From contig JBKBIP010000023.1 of assembly GCA_046297495.1 (NCBI GenBank), forward strand, positions 38,204 to 102,203: a DNA stretch of 64,000 nucleotides, given 5' to 3'. The first letter of the stretch is position 1, and every line of letters begins with the position of its first letter. The notes beneath the pieces are model-generated. The model worked only from the letters and a program-made list of their open reading frames with translations, made no database searches and was not told the origin of the DNA. Shown here one piece after another: positions 1 through 8,418 of the stretch. Made by a program: the position numbers and the translations under genes. Source of the DNA: JBKBIP01 sp046297495 (GTDB taxonomy: Bacteria; Planctomycetota; Planctomycetia; Gemmatales; Gemmataceae).

Positions 1-295
1 CGGTGCTGAAGTGAACCAGGACACATGCCAAATCACGACAGGCCAGCGCCAGCGCACGTACTCCCCACGCATTGACGGCAAACGCCGCCTCTGGCTCGCT
101 CTCGGCCTTGTCCACGAAGTTGTAGGCGGCGCAGTTGACGACCACGTCGGGGCGCGCTTCGGTCAACGCGGCGCGCAACGTTTCCGGACGCGTCAGGTCG
201 GCCCGTTCGCGCGTCCAGGGAATGACATCCCCCGCCAAGCGCGCGACCAAGTCACGCCCCAATTGTCCCGCCGCTCCCAAGACGGCGATCTTCAC
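1..295 (-). CDS. rfbD: dTDP-4-dehydrorhamnose reductase, N-terminal part (runs off the window)
   Basis: The reverse strand from 295 down to base 1 is one open frame starting with GTG, preceded by a clear ribosome site (AGAAGGAG, 6 bases before the start). The protein begins MKIAVLGAAGQLG, the Rossmann nucleotide-binding loop GxxGxxG of NAD(P)-dependent short-chain reductases. It continues with VVVNCAAYNFVDKAES, which closely matches the conserved NCAAYTxVDxAE segment of RmlD/RfbD, the enzyme that reduces dTDP-4-keto-L-rhamnose in dTDP-L-rhamnose synthesis in the cytoplasm. Only about 98 residues are in the window, so the catalytic YxxxK is not seen. It lies downstream of the PhoD-like gene on the same strand. 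Other extended SDR epimerases cannot be fully excluded. Confidence 0.85.
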   Translation of the reverse strand, partial: MKIAVLGAAGQLGRDLVARLAGDVIPWTRERADLTRPETLRAALTEARPDVVVNCAAYNFVDKAESEPEAAFAVNAWGVRALALACRDLACVLVHFST

Positions 296-349
296 GGTCC
301 TTCTCCTTCTGATCTCTGGCGCGGCAAGGGGGGCGGAAGAAATTATCCG

Positions 350-380
350 AAAACCTCCCCTCCTTTGATAAGGGGAAGGA
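350..380 (-). terminator. Possible weak intrinsic terminator after the PhoD-like gene
   Basis: On the minus strand, just after the phosphatase stop, an imperfect hairpin (CCTTCCCCTT paired with AAGGAGGGGAGG, with at least one mismatch) is followed by TTTT. It sits between the phosphatase and rfbD, 55 bases before the rfbD start. The pairing is imperfect, so this is only suggestive. Confidence 0.35.
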
Positions 381-388
381 ATCCATTG

Positions 389-2227
389 TCAGCGCGTGGC
401 ATGGATCGATTCGGCATAGAGCAATTGGCCGGTGCGGCCGTCGTGATATTTGAACAGCACCTGCGGACGCGGAAAAGCGACCCAGCGTTGCTCCCCCACC
501 TTCAAGGGATTGTTGAACACGTTGTTAATCTGCACCACGCAGTAAAACGGATGGCGTAGCTCCGAACGTGGGATGTCATTGAGAAAATAACTGGACCAGC
601 GAATATCACACTGGCGGCCAAATGAGTCGTAAGGACCGTTGGCGGGCCGATCCCCCTCGTCGGCGATCAAATGATTGCCGGAGTTGTGCGGCCCCGACGC
701 GAACTCCCACACGCGGTCGGTGATGCGAATGGCGAAGCTGTTGTGCAAATCGCCGGTCAGCACGAACACCGGCCGGCCCAGCTTGTCCCAGAAGTTGATC
801 AACTGTTCGCGTTCCTCAAGAAACACGGTCCAGGCCTCGTCCTTGCCCCCCTCGCGGATGGCCTCGCCGCCGACGTGCGGGATCATGAAATTCACCGACG
901 ACACCACGAAGAAGAACTCGGCGTCGCTCTTGCTCATGCCATCGAGCAGCCATTCTTTTTGTGCCTGTCCCAACATGGAGATGCCCGGCTTGTCCCGTTG
1001 TTTAATGTCGTGCATGTCGCGGTGCGACCGGGTGTCGAGGCAGAAGAAATCGCAATTACTGACGCGCATCTGGAAGTACGTGCGCCGGCCAATCGAATAG
1101 GCGGCCGTGCCGGTTTCGCGCGCGGGGGGCCGAATTTGCAGCTGGTGCCGGTCAATCACCTTGACGATGTCATACACGCCCGCGTTGGGATCGCCACCGA
1201 AGGTGTCCAGATTGTTGTCGTTGACGCCGGCGGTGGGTCCCCCCCAATGAACGTGCAGGTTGGCCGCCTCCGCGAAGTTCACCTGCGTGAAGTCCGCTTC
1301 AGGATCGGTCAGGATGTCGCTTCCCTTCTTCAGCTCGGCCTTGCCAAAGACGGCCCCTTGTGTGAACGGCGCCGGATTGCTCCAGCCCAGGTAGTCTTGC
1401 CAGGCTTGCACGCCGATGTCACGGAACACGGCGCGGCGGTCGCGCAGCCCCGCCGTCCCAGTCCCCCAAATATCGTTGAGAATCTCGTGATCATCCAACG
1501 TGAAAAAGGACGGAATCTCCCGATGCCAGGCGGCCAGGTTCTTGCCGCGCTCCAGGTACAACTTGTAGTTCTCCCACACGCCGACGATGGTGGGGGCCAG
1601 CCACACGTCGCGCGGCACCTCATTGGGAGTGCAACCGACCTGCCTCATCCACTCGGCCACGCTGTATTCGCGCTCTTCCTCATACAGCCAATCACCGTTA
1701 AGAATAGCGAAATCGATTTGATCCTTCAATTGATCGAGCATGGTTTTGAAGGCGGGCAGCTCTGGACCGGAGCCGTGCTTGGGGTTCTGGTTGTTGCCGC
1801 AGGCGAACTCGAATTGAAAGTTGAACAGCCCCTTGGGATTATGCTCGGCATCACGGTAGTCGTCGGGGCTGGGCAAGGTGCGAAACGAGCCGCTCAGCCG
1901 GGGCGGATGCTCCTTCTGGCCCGGCACCTCGACGCGATAGAAATACTTGGTGTTCGACTTTAGCCCTTTGAGCAACACCCAGCCAGTGCAATCCCGCGCG
2001 AAGGTAGTGGGAACGGGAGGCGAGACTTGATCGAGCTGATCCGGTCGCGGGCCGTAACGGACCTGAAACGTGCCGGGATGGGCCGTGCGCGCCCAGACGC
2101 CGATGTGCGTGGCGCCCAATCGTCCCAACATGGGACCCGTGGTGATCCGGTTGTCAGCCGGCGCCTCGGCGGCGCCAAGCACGACACAGACGGCCAGCAG
2201 CGGCAACGAAAAAGCGGCATAACGCAT
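389..2227 (-). CDS. PhoD-like alkaline phosphatase / phosphodiesterase, secreted
   Basis: A 612-residue protein of the PhoD metallophosphatase family. The chosen start at 2227 (MRYAAFSLPLL) gives a typical signal peptide ending near AEA and has GGAG 8 bases upstream; an in-frame start 30 bases further up would add a poorly hydrophobic leader. After the signal comes a PhoD N-terminal beta-sandwich segment (about residues 30-130). The metal-binding core follows, with FACGNNQNP, LNGDWLYEEE, FTLDDHEILND and LTGDLHN, which correspond to the Asp/His/Asn ligands of the Ca/Fe-dependent enzyme. It probably hydrolyses phosphate esters outside the cytoplasmic membrane; the substrate is unknown. It is transcribed divergently from the DUF1549 gene cluster. 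Confidence 0.88.
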   Translation of the reverse strand: MRYAAFSLPLLAVCVVLGAAEAPADNRITTGPMLGRLGATHIGVWARTAHPGTFQVRYGPRPDQLDQVSPPVPTTFARDCTGWVLLKGLKSNTKYFYRVEVPGQKEHPPRLSGSFRTLPSPDDYRDAEHNPKGLFNFQFEFACGNNQNPKHGSGPELPAFKTMLDQLKDQIDFAILNGDWLYEEEREYSVAEWMRQVGCTPNEVPRDVWLAPTIVGVWENYKLYLERGKNLAAWHREIPSFFTLDDHEILNDIWGTGTAGLRDRRAVFRDIGVQAWQDYLGWSNPAPFTQGAVFGKAELKKGSDILTDPEADFTQVNFAEAANLHVHWGGPTAGVNDNNLDTFGGDPNAGVYDIVKVIDRHQLQIRPPARETGTAAYSIGRRTYFQMRVSNCDFFCLDTRSHRDMHDIKQRDKPGISMLGQAQKEWLLDGMSKSDAEFFFVVSSVNFMIPHVGGEAIREGGKDEAWTVFLEEREQLINFWDKLGRPVFVLTGDLHNSFAIRITDRVWEFASGPHNSGNHLIADEGDRPANGPYDSFGRQCDIRWSSYFLNDIPRSELRHPFYCVVQINNVFNNPLKVGEQRWVAFPRPQVLFKYHDGRTGQLLYAESIHATR

Positions 2228-2654
2228 GACACAAACTCCAGGATGCCAGGAAATCACTTAGGGTTTGCCATTCTGCCAGAGGATGACGGGAAAAACAAGC
2301 AAAAGGCAGGAGAGCGATGACAATGGCCCACGGTTTGGGCCGGGCGTTCGCTGCGCTCGTGCAAGCGCGCTGGCTCCGCTGGCTCCCGTTCATGATACAC
2401 CAAAGCGTACAGATCCGAAAACAACTCCAACCGGCGGCGCGTTTGTGAATACGGATGCATCGGTTCGCGCTCGCTTTCTCAACAGCCGGGCGAAACGATG
2501 GATCAATACCCCTCTTATTTCGTCTGCTACCTGCTTGTTTGTTACGCACTGATTGGGTAAACTTTCTAATATATCGTAACCCTGCCCTGGGTTTCTGCCC
2601 GCGTTGCCCTCCATCACCGCGCTCTCTTCGGCCCGCGAGGAGAAAGTGACACCC
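2228..2654. other. Divergent intergenic region (427 bp), no gene seen
   Basis: Lies between the phosphatase gene (minus) and the DUF1549/1553 gene (plus) and must hold both promoters. No open frame with family resemblance was found. An AT-rich patch near 2552-2580 (TAATATAT at about 2570) could carry a -10 element for the rightward operon, but no convincing -35 partner was seen. Confidence 0.4.
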
Positions 2655-5114
2655 ATGATAATGTGCCGTTATTCCGTGCCGATGCTGATATTGTGCCTTG
2701 GGTCTATGACCCTGCCGGCACGTGCGAATGATCCGATTAGTGACTTGACCGTGACGCCAGAGGATGTTGTCTTGCGCGGCCAGGCGGCGCAACAGCGATT
2801 GGTTGTCACTGGCCGGCGCGCTGGCCGGGTGGTCGATCTCACGCGCGAAGCTCTGTTTCGTTCGGAAACGCCCAACGTCGCGCAGGTCGGCGTGGATGGC
2901 ATCGTGCGGCCCGTGGGGGATGGCCCAGGAGTCATCGTGGCAACGGTGGGGGGACAGCAAGCGCAGGCGACGGTGCGCGTCGTCGAGGGATCGCGGTTCT
3001 TGCCGGTGACGTTGGAAGGGGATGTCCTTGCGGTGCTGACGCGGATGGGCTGCAACGCCGGCGCCTGTCATGGCAAGGCGCGGGGGCAGAATGGCTTCCA
3101 ATTGTCGCTCCTCGGTTTCGATGCCGATTTTGATTACAGCAGCCTGGTTCAGGAAGCGCGGGGTCGGCGGTTGTTTCTGGCCGCTCCCGAACATAGCTTG
3201 TTGCTGAAGAAACCTGCCGGGCAAGTCCCGCACGGCGGCGGCAAGCTGCTCAAGCCCGGGGATGGGCATTATGAAGCGCTGTTGCGTTGGATTCAGGCCG
3301 GCGCCCCGCGCCAGGCGGACGACGCGCCGCGCTTGACCAAGATCAGCGTCTTTCCCGAAGAACGCCTTCTGACCAATCACGGCGAGCAACAGCTGGTGGT
3401 GACGGCCCATTACGCCGACGGCACGACCCGCGACGTGACCCACCTGGCCAGCTTTCAATCGAACGAAAGTCCCATCGCAGCGGTCGATGAACATGGTTTG
3501 ATCAAGGCCGGTCCAATCCCCGGCGAGGCGGCCATCATGGCCCGCTTCATGAATCTGTTCGCCGTCTGCAACGTGGTCATTCCGTTGCCGGGTTCGGTGC
3601 CGGCGGACACCTACGCCAACTTGCCGCGCTACAACTTCATTGATGGCTTGGTGTGGGACAAGCTCCAAAAACTGGGAATCACGCCAGCCGCTCCCGCCGC
3701 CGATGCCACGTTCTTACGTCGTGCCTACCTGGATGTCATTGGCCGGCTGCCAACGCCGGATGAGACGCGCGCTTTTTTGAACGACGAGTCGCCGGACAAA
3801 CGCCCGCGCTTGATTGATCATCTATTGTCGCGTCCTGAATATGCCGACTATTGGGCCAACAAGTGGGCCGATCTGCTGCGCCCCAATCCGTATCGGGTCG
3901 GGGCCAAGGCGGTGTACAACCTCGATGCCTGGCTGCGGGCGTCGTTCCGGCGGAACCAACCGTATGATCAATTTGTCCGCGAGATTCTTACCGCTCAGGG
4001 GAGCACCTTCCGCAACGGGTCGGCCACCATCTTCCGCGACCGCCGCGACCCGGACGAAATCACGACTATGATGAGCCAGCTGTTCTTGGGCATCCGGCTC
4101 GATTGCGCCAAGTGTCACCATCACCCGTTCGAGGTGTGGGGCCAGGATGATTTCTACCGCATGGCCGCCTACTTCGCCCGCATTGGCCGGAAAGGGACCG
4201 GGCTGTCGCCGCCTATCTCCGGCAGCGAGGAGATCATCTTCACCGGCACGCGCGGCGAAGTGCGACATCCTGTCAGCGGCGAAGTGCTGGCCCCCCGGCC
4301 ACTGTTTGGACAAGCTCCCGACATCGGCCCCGATCAAGACCCGCGCCAAGCGCTGGCCGAATGGCTCGTGGCCGCCGACAATCCCTATTTTGCGCGGGTC
4401 ATTGTCAATCGCATTTGGGCTGACTTGATGGGGCGCGGGTTGGTGGAAGCGGTGGACGACCTGCGGGCCACCAATCCCCCCAGCAACGAGGCCCTGCTCG
4501 ACGCCTTGGCCAAGGATTTCGTTCGGCAAGGATATGATCTGAAAAAACTGATTCGCACCATTATGACATCGTATGTGTATGGCCTCAGCTCACTGCCGAC
4601 GGAACGCAACGTGGCCGACACGCGCAATTACTCGCGCCATTACCGCCAGCGCTTGCGGGCCGAAGTGCTGCTCGATGCGGTGTGCGACATCACGCAGGTG
4701 CCGGAGAATTTCACCGCCATGCCACCGGCGGCGCGGGCCATGCAAGTCTGGACCTTCCGCACGCAATCGGTGTTTCTCGACAGCTTTGGCCGGCCCGACG
4801 CCAACCAAGACCCGCCCTGCGAGCGCACCAGCGAAACGACCGTCGTGCAGGCGCTGCACCTGATGAACTCCGAGAACCTGCACCGCAAAGTCATCAGCGA
4901 CCAAGGCCGAGCCGCTCAACTGGCCGCCAGCACGAAATCGCCGCGCGAAATAGTGGACGAATTGTATTTGTTGGTGTACACTCGACATCCAAGTGAGGAA
5001 GAACGCGCGGTCTGCCTGAAGATATTTGCCGAGGAAGGCACTACCCGCCGACAAGCCACCGAAGACATCCTCTGGGCATTGATCAACACGCCGGAGTTTG
5101 TGTTTAAGGATTAG
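2655..5114 (+). CDS. Secreted DUF1549/DUF1553 protein with two Ig-like domains and a cytochrome-type motif
   Basis: An 819-residue exported protein of a family expanded in Planctomycetes. Start 2655 gives the signal peptide MIMCRYSVPMLILCL ending at ARA and has GAGGAGA about 12 bases upstream. In order: a bacterial Ig-like (BIG2) domain (about residues 25-115), a haem-like C-x4-CH site (Cys133/Cys138/His139), a second BIG2 domain (about 225-315), DUF1549 with a CxxCH site (Cys484-Ala-Lys-Cys487-His488), and C-terminal DUF1553. The biochemical function of the family is not established; carbohydrate or sulfatase-linked surface roles have been proposed. It heads a three-gene operon with the DUF1501 and PPC-domain genes. 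Confidence 0.85.
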   Translation: MIMCRYSVPMLILCLGSMTLPARANDPISDLTVTPEDVVLRGQAAQQRLVVTGRRAGRVVDLTREALFRSETPNVAQVGVDGIVRPVGDGPGVIVATVGGQQAQATVRVVEGSRFLPVTLEGDVLAVLTRMGCNAGACHGKARGQNGFQLSLLGFDADFDYSSLVQEARGRRLFLAAPEHSLLLKKPAGQVPHGGGKLLKPGDGHYEALLRWIQAGAPRQADDAPRLTKISVFPEERLLTNHGEQQLVVTAHYADGTTRDVTHLASFQSNESPIAAVDEHGLIKAGPIPGEAAIMARFMNLFAVCNVVIPLPGSVPADTYANLPRYNFIDGLVWDKLQKLGITPAAPAADATFLRRAYLDVIGRLPTPDETRAFLNDESPDKRPRLIDHLLSRPEYADYWANKWADLLRPNPYRVGAKAVYNLDAWLRASFRRNQPYDQFVREILTAQGSTFRNGSATIFRDRRDPDEITTMMSQLFLGIRLDCAKCHHHPFEVWGQDDFYRMAAYFARIGRKGTGLSPPISGSEEIIFTGTRGEVRHPVSGEVLAPRPLFGQAPDIGPDQDPRQALAEWLVAADNPYFARVIVNRIWADLMGRGLVEAVDDLRATNPPSNEALLDALAKDFVRQGYDLKKLIRTIMTSYVYGLSSLPTERNVADTRNYSRHYRQRLRAEVLLDAVCDITQVPENFTAMPPAARAMQVWTFRTQSVFLDSFGRPDANQDPPCERTSETTVVQALHLMNSENLHRKVISDQGRAAQLAASTKSPREIVDELYLLVYTRHPSEEERAVCLKIFAEEGTTRRQATEDILWALINTPEFVFKD

Positions 5115-5160
5115 TGACATTCGTTTAGCCGCCAGCCAACGGCGAGCACGAAGATTTATC

Positions 5161-6504
5161 ATGGGGGCACACATGGCCATTCACCAAAACTGTGCGGGTA
5201 TGACCCGCCGCGATTGTTTGCAGCTCGGTTTGGGCGCTTTGTTGGGGGGTGGGCTGGCGCAGGCGCTGCGGCTGCAAAAAGCGGCGGCCGCGAGTGGCGC
5301 GGCCATCGAACCAGTGGCTAAAAGCTGCATTCTCATCTGGCTCGACGGTGGACCGACGCACTACGAGACCTTCGACCCGAAGCCGGACGCCCCCACGGAG
5401 ATTCGCGGCGAGTTCGGCACCACGGCCACCAAGCTCCCCGGCGTGCATTTTTCCGAACACCTGACCCGCTTGGCCAGCATCGCCGACAAGCTGGCCATCG
5501 TCCGTTCGATCCGCCATAATCAGGGGAACCACGGCGCCGGCAATCACTATATGATGACCGGTGCGCCGCCGCGCATTCCAGTCGGCTGCGGAGCCTTTGT
5601 CAGCTTTCATCCCAGCCTCGGTTCCGTGACCGCCCATGAACGGAACGCTCCCGCTGGCTTGCCCGCTTATTTCTCCATACCGACCATGTCCCGTTCTGGT
5701 GGGCCGAACTTCCTGGGGGCGAAATATGCTCCGTTCATCGTCGCCGATGATCCGAACAGTGCGAATTTTCGCGTCCGTGACGTGTCGTTGCCACGCGAGC
5801 TGACCGGCGAACGTTTCGAGTCGCGCCGCGACATTCGCATCAACCTGGATCGCATGGCACGCATCGCCGACAAAGCCGCCGGTGATCCGGTAACCGCGTT
5901 GGATGAAAATTATCAGCAGGGTTTTGAGCTGATCACTTCCAAGGAAGCGCAAGCCGCTTTCGACATCCACCGCGAGACCGACAAGGTCCGCGACGCCTAC
6001 GGGCGCAACTCGTTCGGCCAACGGGCGCTGCTGGCCCGGCGGTTGGTCGAGGCAGGCGTGCCGTTCATCACCTTGTACGAAGGGGGCTGGGATCATCACG
6101 TGGATCTCTTCAACAGCCTGCGCAAACGCCTGCCGAGTTTCGAGAACAGCGTGGCCACGCTCATCGAAGACCTGGATCAGCGCGGCCTGTTGGACAGTAC
6201 GTTAGTGCTGGTGCTCGGCGAGTTTGGCCGGACGCCGAAAGTGAATCCCAAGGCGGGCCGCGATCACTGGGCGGAAGCGATGTCGGTGTTGTTCGCTGGC
6301 GGCGGCACCCCTGGCGGTCAAGTCGTCGGCGCCACGGACATTCGCGGCTACACGGCCATCGAGCGCGTCTCCTCCCCCGAAAACTTCGCCGCCACCGTGT
6401 ACCGCAAACTGGGCATCGATCCAAACAAGATCCTCTACACTCCCACCGGCCGGCCCACCCACATTGTCAGTGACCCGACGCCGATCGCGGAGTTGATGGG
6501 GTAA
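5161..6504 (+). CDS. DUF1501 protein, Tat-exported sulfatase-fold family
   Basis: 447 residues (443 if the in-frame ATG at 5173 is used). The N-terminus MTRRDCLQLGLGALLGG is a twin-arginine export signal (TRRDCL followed by a hydrophobic stretch). The body matches DUF1501 proteins of Planctomycetes, which are remote members of the alkaline phosphatase/sulfatase superfamily: SCILIWLDGGPTHYETFD, NHGAGNHYMMTG and VLGEFGRTPKVN with GRDHW near the C-terminus. It follows the DUF1549/1553 gene by 46 bp, the standard pairing in this phylum, which suggests the two exported proteins act together. The enzymatic activity is unknown. Confidence 0.85.
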   Translation: MGAHMAIHQNCAGMTRRDCLQLGLGALLGGGLAQALRLQKAAAASGAAIEPVAKSCILIWLDGGPTHYETFDPKPDAPTEIRGEFGTTATKLPGVHFSEHLTRLASIADKLAIVRSIRHNQGNHGAGNHYMMTGAPPRIPVGCGAFVSFHPSLGSVTAHERNAPAGLPAYFSIPTMSRSGGPNFLGAKYAPFIVADDPNSANFRVRDVSLPRELTGERFESRRDIRINLDRMARIADKAAGDPVTALDENYQQGFELITSKEAQAAFDIHRETDKVRDAYGRNSFGQRALLARRLVEAGVPFITLYEGGWDHHVDLFNSLRKRLPSFENSVATLIEDLDQRGLLDSTLVLVLGEFGRTPKVNPKAGRDHWAEAMSVLFAGGGTPGGQVVGATDIRGYTAIERVSSPENFAATVYRKLGIDPNKILYTPTGRPTHIVSDPTPIAELMG

Positions 6505-6512
6505 ATCATCTA

Positions 6513-8195
6513 ATGAGCACAAGTACCCATCCTCGTTCGCAGGCAGAGTCTGGGAACCAGGGATATTCTTCCTTCTTACTGGCGCTGTTCATCGCTTTAT
6601 CCTGTACCGCGCTCTTGCCCGCCGCGCCGCCGACCGTGACCTATCTCTTTCCCGCCGGCGCGCAGCGCGGGCAGACCGTGGACGTGACGGCGGCGGGTAC
6701 GTTCGAGCGCTGGCCGGTGTCCGCGTGGGTGGATCGGCCCGGTGTCACCGTGCAAGCGGACAAGACCAAAGGGAAGTTGTCCGTCCAGGTCAGCCCGGAA
6801 GCCGTGCCCGGCGTCTATTGGCTGCGGCTGCACGATGACGAGGGGGCGAGCACGCCGCGCCCGTTCCTGGTGGGAACTTTGCCTGAAATTATCGAACAAG
6901 ACCCCAACGATGACTACCGCAAGCCGCATGTCTTGCAAACCGCGGCGCTCGTTATCAACGGTAGGCTCAATCCGGCGGGGGATGTCGATTGCTTCGCGGT
7001 CCCCTTGAAAAAGGGAGAAACGCTGGTCGCCGCCCTGGAAGCGAATTTCAACTTGGGTTCGCCGTTGGACGGCGTCTTGCAGGTGCTGTCCGCCGATGGC
7101 TTCGTATTGGAAGACAATAACGACTTCCGTGAATTGGATCCGCAGCTGACATTCACCGCCCCCGCCGCTGGCCGATACATCGTGCGGGTTTTCGCCTTTC
7201 CCGCCGTCCCGAATAGCGCCATCCGCTTCGCGGGGGGAGAGGATTACGTCTATCGCTTGACACTGACGACGACGGGCTTCGCCGATCACGCGCTCCCCTT
7301 GGCCGTGCCGCGCGACCAACCCGGACAAATCGAGCTGGTCGGCTGGAACATTCCCGCATCGGCTCGCAAAGTGATCGTTGTTCCGCAAGACGATGACACC
7401 GCCATTGCCTTTCATCCGCAAGTGGCGCAATCGGTGAACATCCGCCTGGAACCGCACCTGGCCACGGTGAAAGCGCCTGCCAATGACTCCCAGGCTCCCA
7501 TGTCGATCACGTTGCCCATGACGGTAAGCAGCCGTCTGGCAGCGCCGGGCGCTGTTGATATGTATGAATTTGCCGCGACCAAGGGACAACGGTTGTTCTT
7601 TCAGGTCGAATCGCGGTCCTTGGGCTATCCCCTGGATGGCGTGCTGCGCGTGCTGGATAGCGAGGGCAAAGTGCTTGGCCAAAATGATGATTCCGGCCCG
7701 GCACGCACTGGGCCGCGCGATCCGCAGCTGGCTTTCGTGGCGCCGCTAGACGGGCGTTACCGCGTCGAGGTCCGTGACTTGCACGGCGACGGCGGTTTGT
7801 CGTATGTGTATCGCTTGCGGGCGCTGCTGCCCCAGCCGGATTTCGAGCTGACCGTCGCCGCTCCCAACTTCACGCTGACTCCTGGCAAGCCGTTGTCCAT
7901 TCCGGTCACGGTGAATCGCAAGGATGGTTTCAAGTTGCCCATCGATCTCACCATCGAAGGTTTGCCGGCTGGGGTGAACCTCGCGCCGGCCGCCTCCGCC
8001 CCCACCGGCGCCACGGCCAAGACGGTCATGCTCCAGCTGAGCGCCGATAGCGGCCCCGTAGCCGCTCCCATCCGCATCATCGGCAAGGTCGCAGGCGAGG
8101 AACTAGCGACACGCATCGCCCGCGCAAATTTGACCGGCTTGAATACCGCCACGCCGCACTTGTGGCTCAGCGTGACCAAACCGGCAGCGCCATGA
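6513..8195 (+). CDS. Secreted protein with pre-peptidase C-terminal (PPC) domains
   Basis: 560 residues starting 8 bp after the DUF1501 stop, so co-transcribed. The N-terminal segment contains a hydrophobic signal (SFLLALFIALSCTALLPA). An N-terminal beta domain (about residues 35-115; TVTYLFPAGAQRGQ) is followed by two PPC-type beta-sandwich repeats around residues 140-250 and 325-430. Each has a D-x-D-x-F/Y core (GDVDCFAVPLKKGE; GAVDMYEFAATKGQ) and an LxGVLxVL strand, and an Ig-like C-terminal segment follows. PPC domains are non-catalytic and usually accompany secreted hydrolases. It is probably a cell-surface or secreted partner of the two upstream proteins. Confidence 0.8.
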   Translation: MSTSTHPRSQAESGNQGYSSFLLALFIALSCTALLPAAPPTVTYLFPAGAQRGQTVDVTAAGTFERWPVSAWVDRPGVTVQADKTKGKLSVQVSPEAVPGVYWLRLHDDEGASTPRPFLVGTLPEIIEQDPNDDYRKPHVLQTAALVINGRLNPAGDVDCFAVPLKKGETLVAALEANFNLGSPLDGVLQVLSADGFVLEDNNDFRELDPQLTFTAPAAGRYIVRVFAFPAVPNSAIRFAGGEDYVYRLTLTTTGFADHALPLAVPRDQPGQIELVGWNIPASARKVIVVPQDDDTAIAFHPQVAQSVNIRLEPHLATVKAPANDSQAPMSITLPMTVSSRLAAPGAVDMYEFAATKGQRLFFQVESRSLGYPLDGVLRVLDSEGKVLGQNDDSGPARTGPRDPQLAFVAPLDGRYRVEVRDLHGDGGLSYVYRLRALLPQPDFELTVAAPNFTLTPGKPLSIPVTVNRKDGFKLPIDLTIEGLPAGVNLAPAASAPTGATAKTVMLQLSADSGPVAAPIRIIGKVAGEELATRIARANLTGLNTATPHLWLSVTKPAAP

Positions 8196-8418
8196 AATGT
8201 TTCAACCGCGCGCGAACTCGGTCGCCGCTACGCGGAAGCCATGCAGAAGTTATTGCAGCTCAACGAGTAACGGCCCGCGCCAGACCAGCTTTCGATCACG
8301 CGCATCGCCAATGAGGAATTTTCCCGCTTTTTGGTTGCAATGGAGCTGGTCTGACCGTACCATTACCAGTGTCTCAAGCTGTACTAATCATTCTTCCCGT
8401 CTCGAGGCAATTGAGACC
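8196..8418 (+). other. Intergenic segment with possible degenerate coding remnant
   Basis: Immediately after the PPC gene stop, and in the same frame, the DNA reads VSTARELGRRYAEAMQKLL..., a stop (8251-8253 region), then a further ~25 sensible residues ending ...RFLVAMELV and a second stop near 8354. Codon use looks coding, but there is no start codon with a ribosome site and the frame is broken. It may be decayed coding sequence or chance. The promoter of the response-regulator gene must lie in or before this segment. Confidence 0.3.

Noticed and set aside
671..1963. 430-codon plus-strand frame over the phosphatase gene
   Set aside because: Antisense to the PhoD-like gene, no recognisable domain or ribosome site.
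2154..3668. 504-codon minus-strand frame over the DUF1549 gene
   Set aside because: Shadow frame in GC-rich coding DNA; Arg/His/Gln-rich without any motif.
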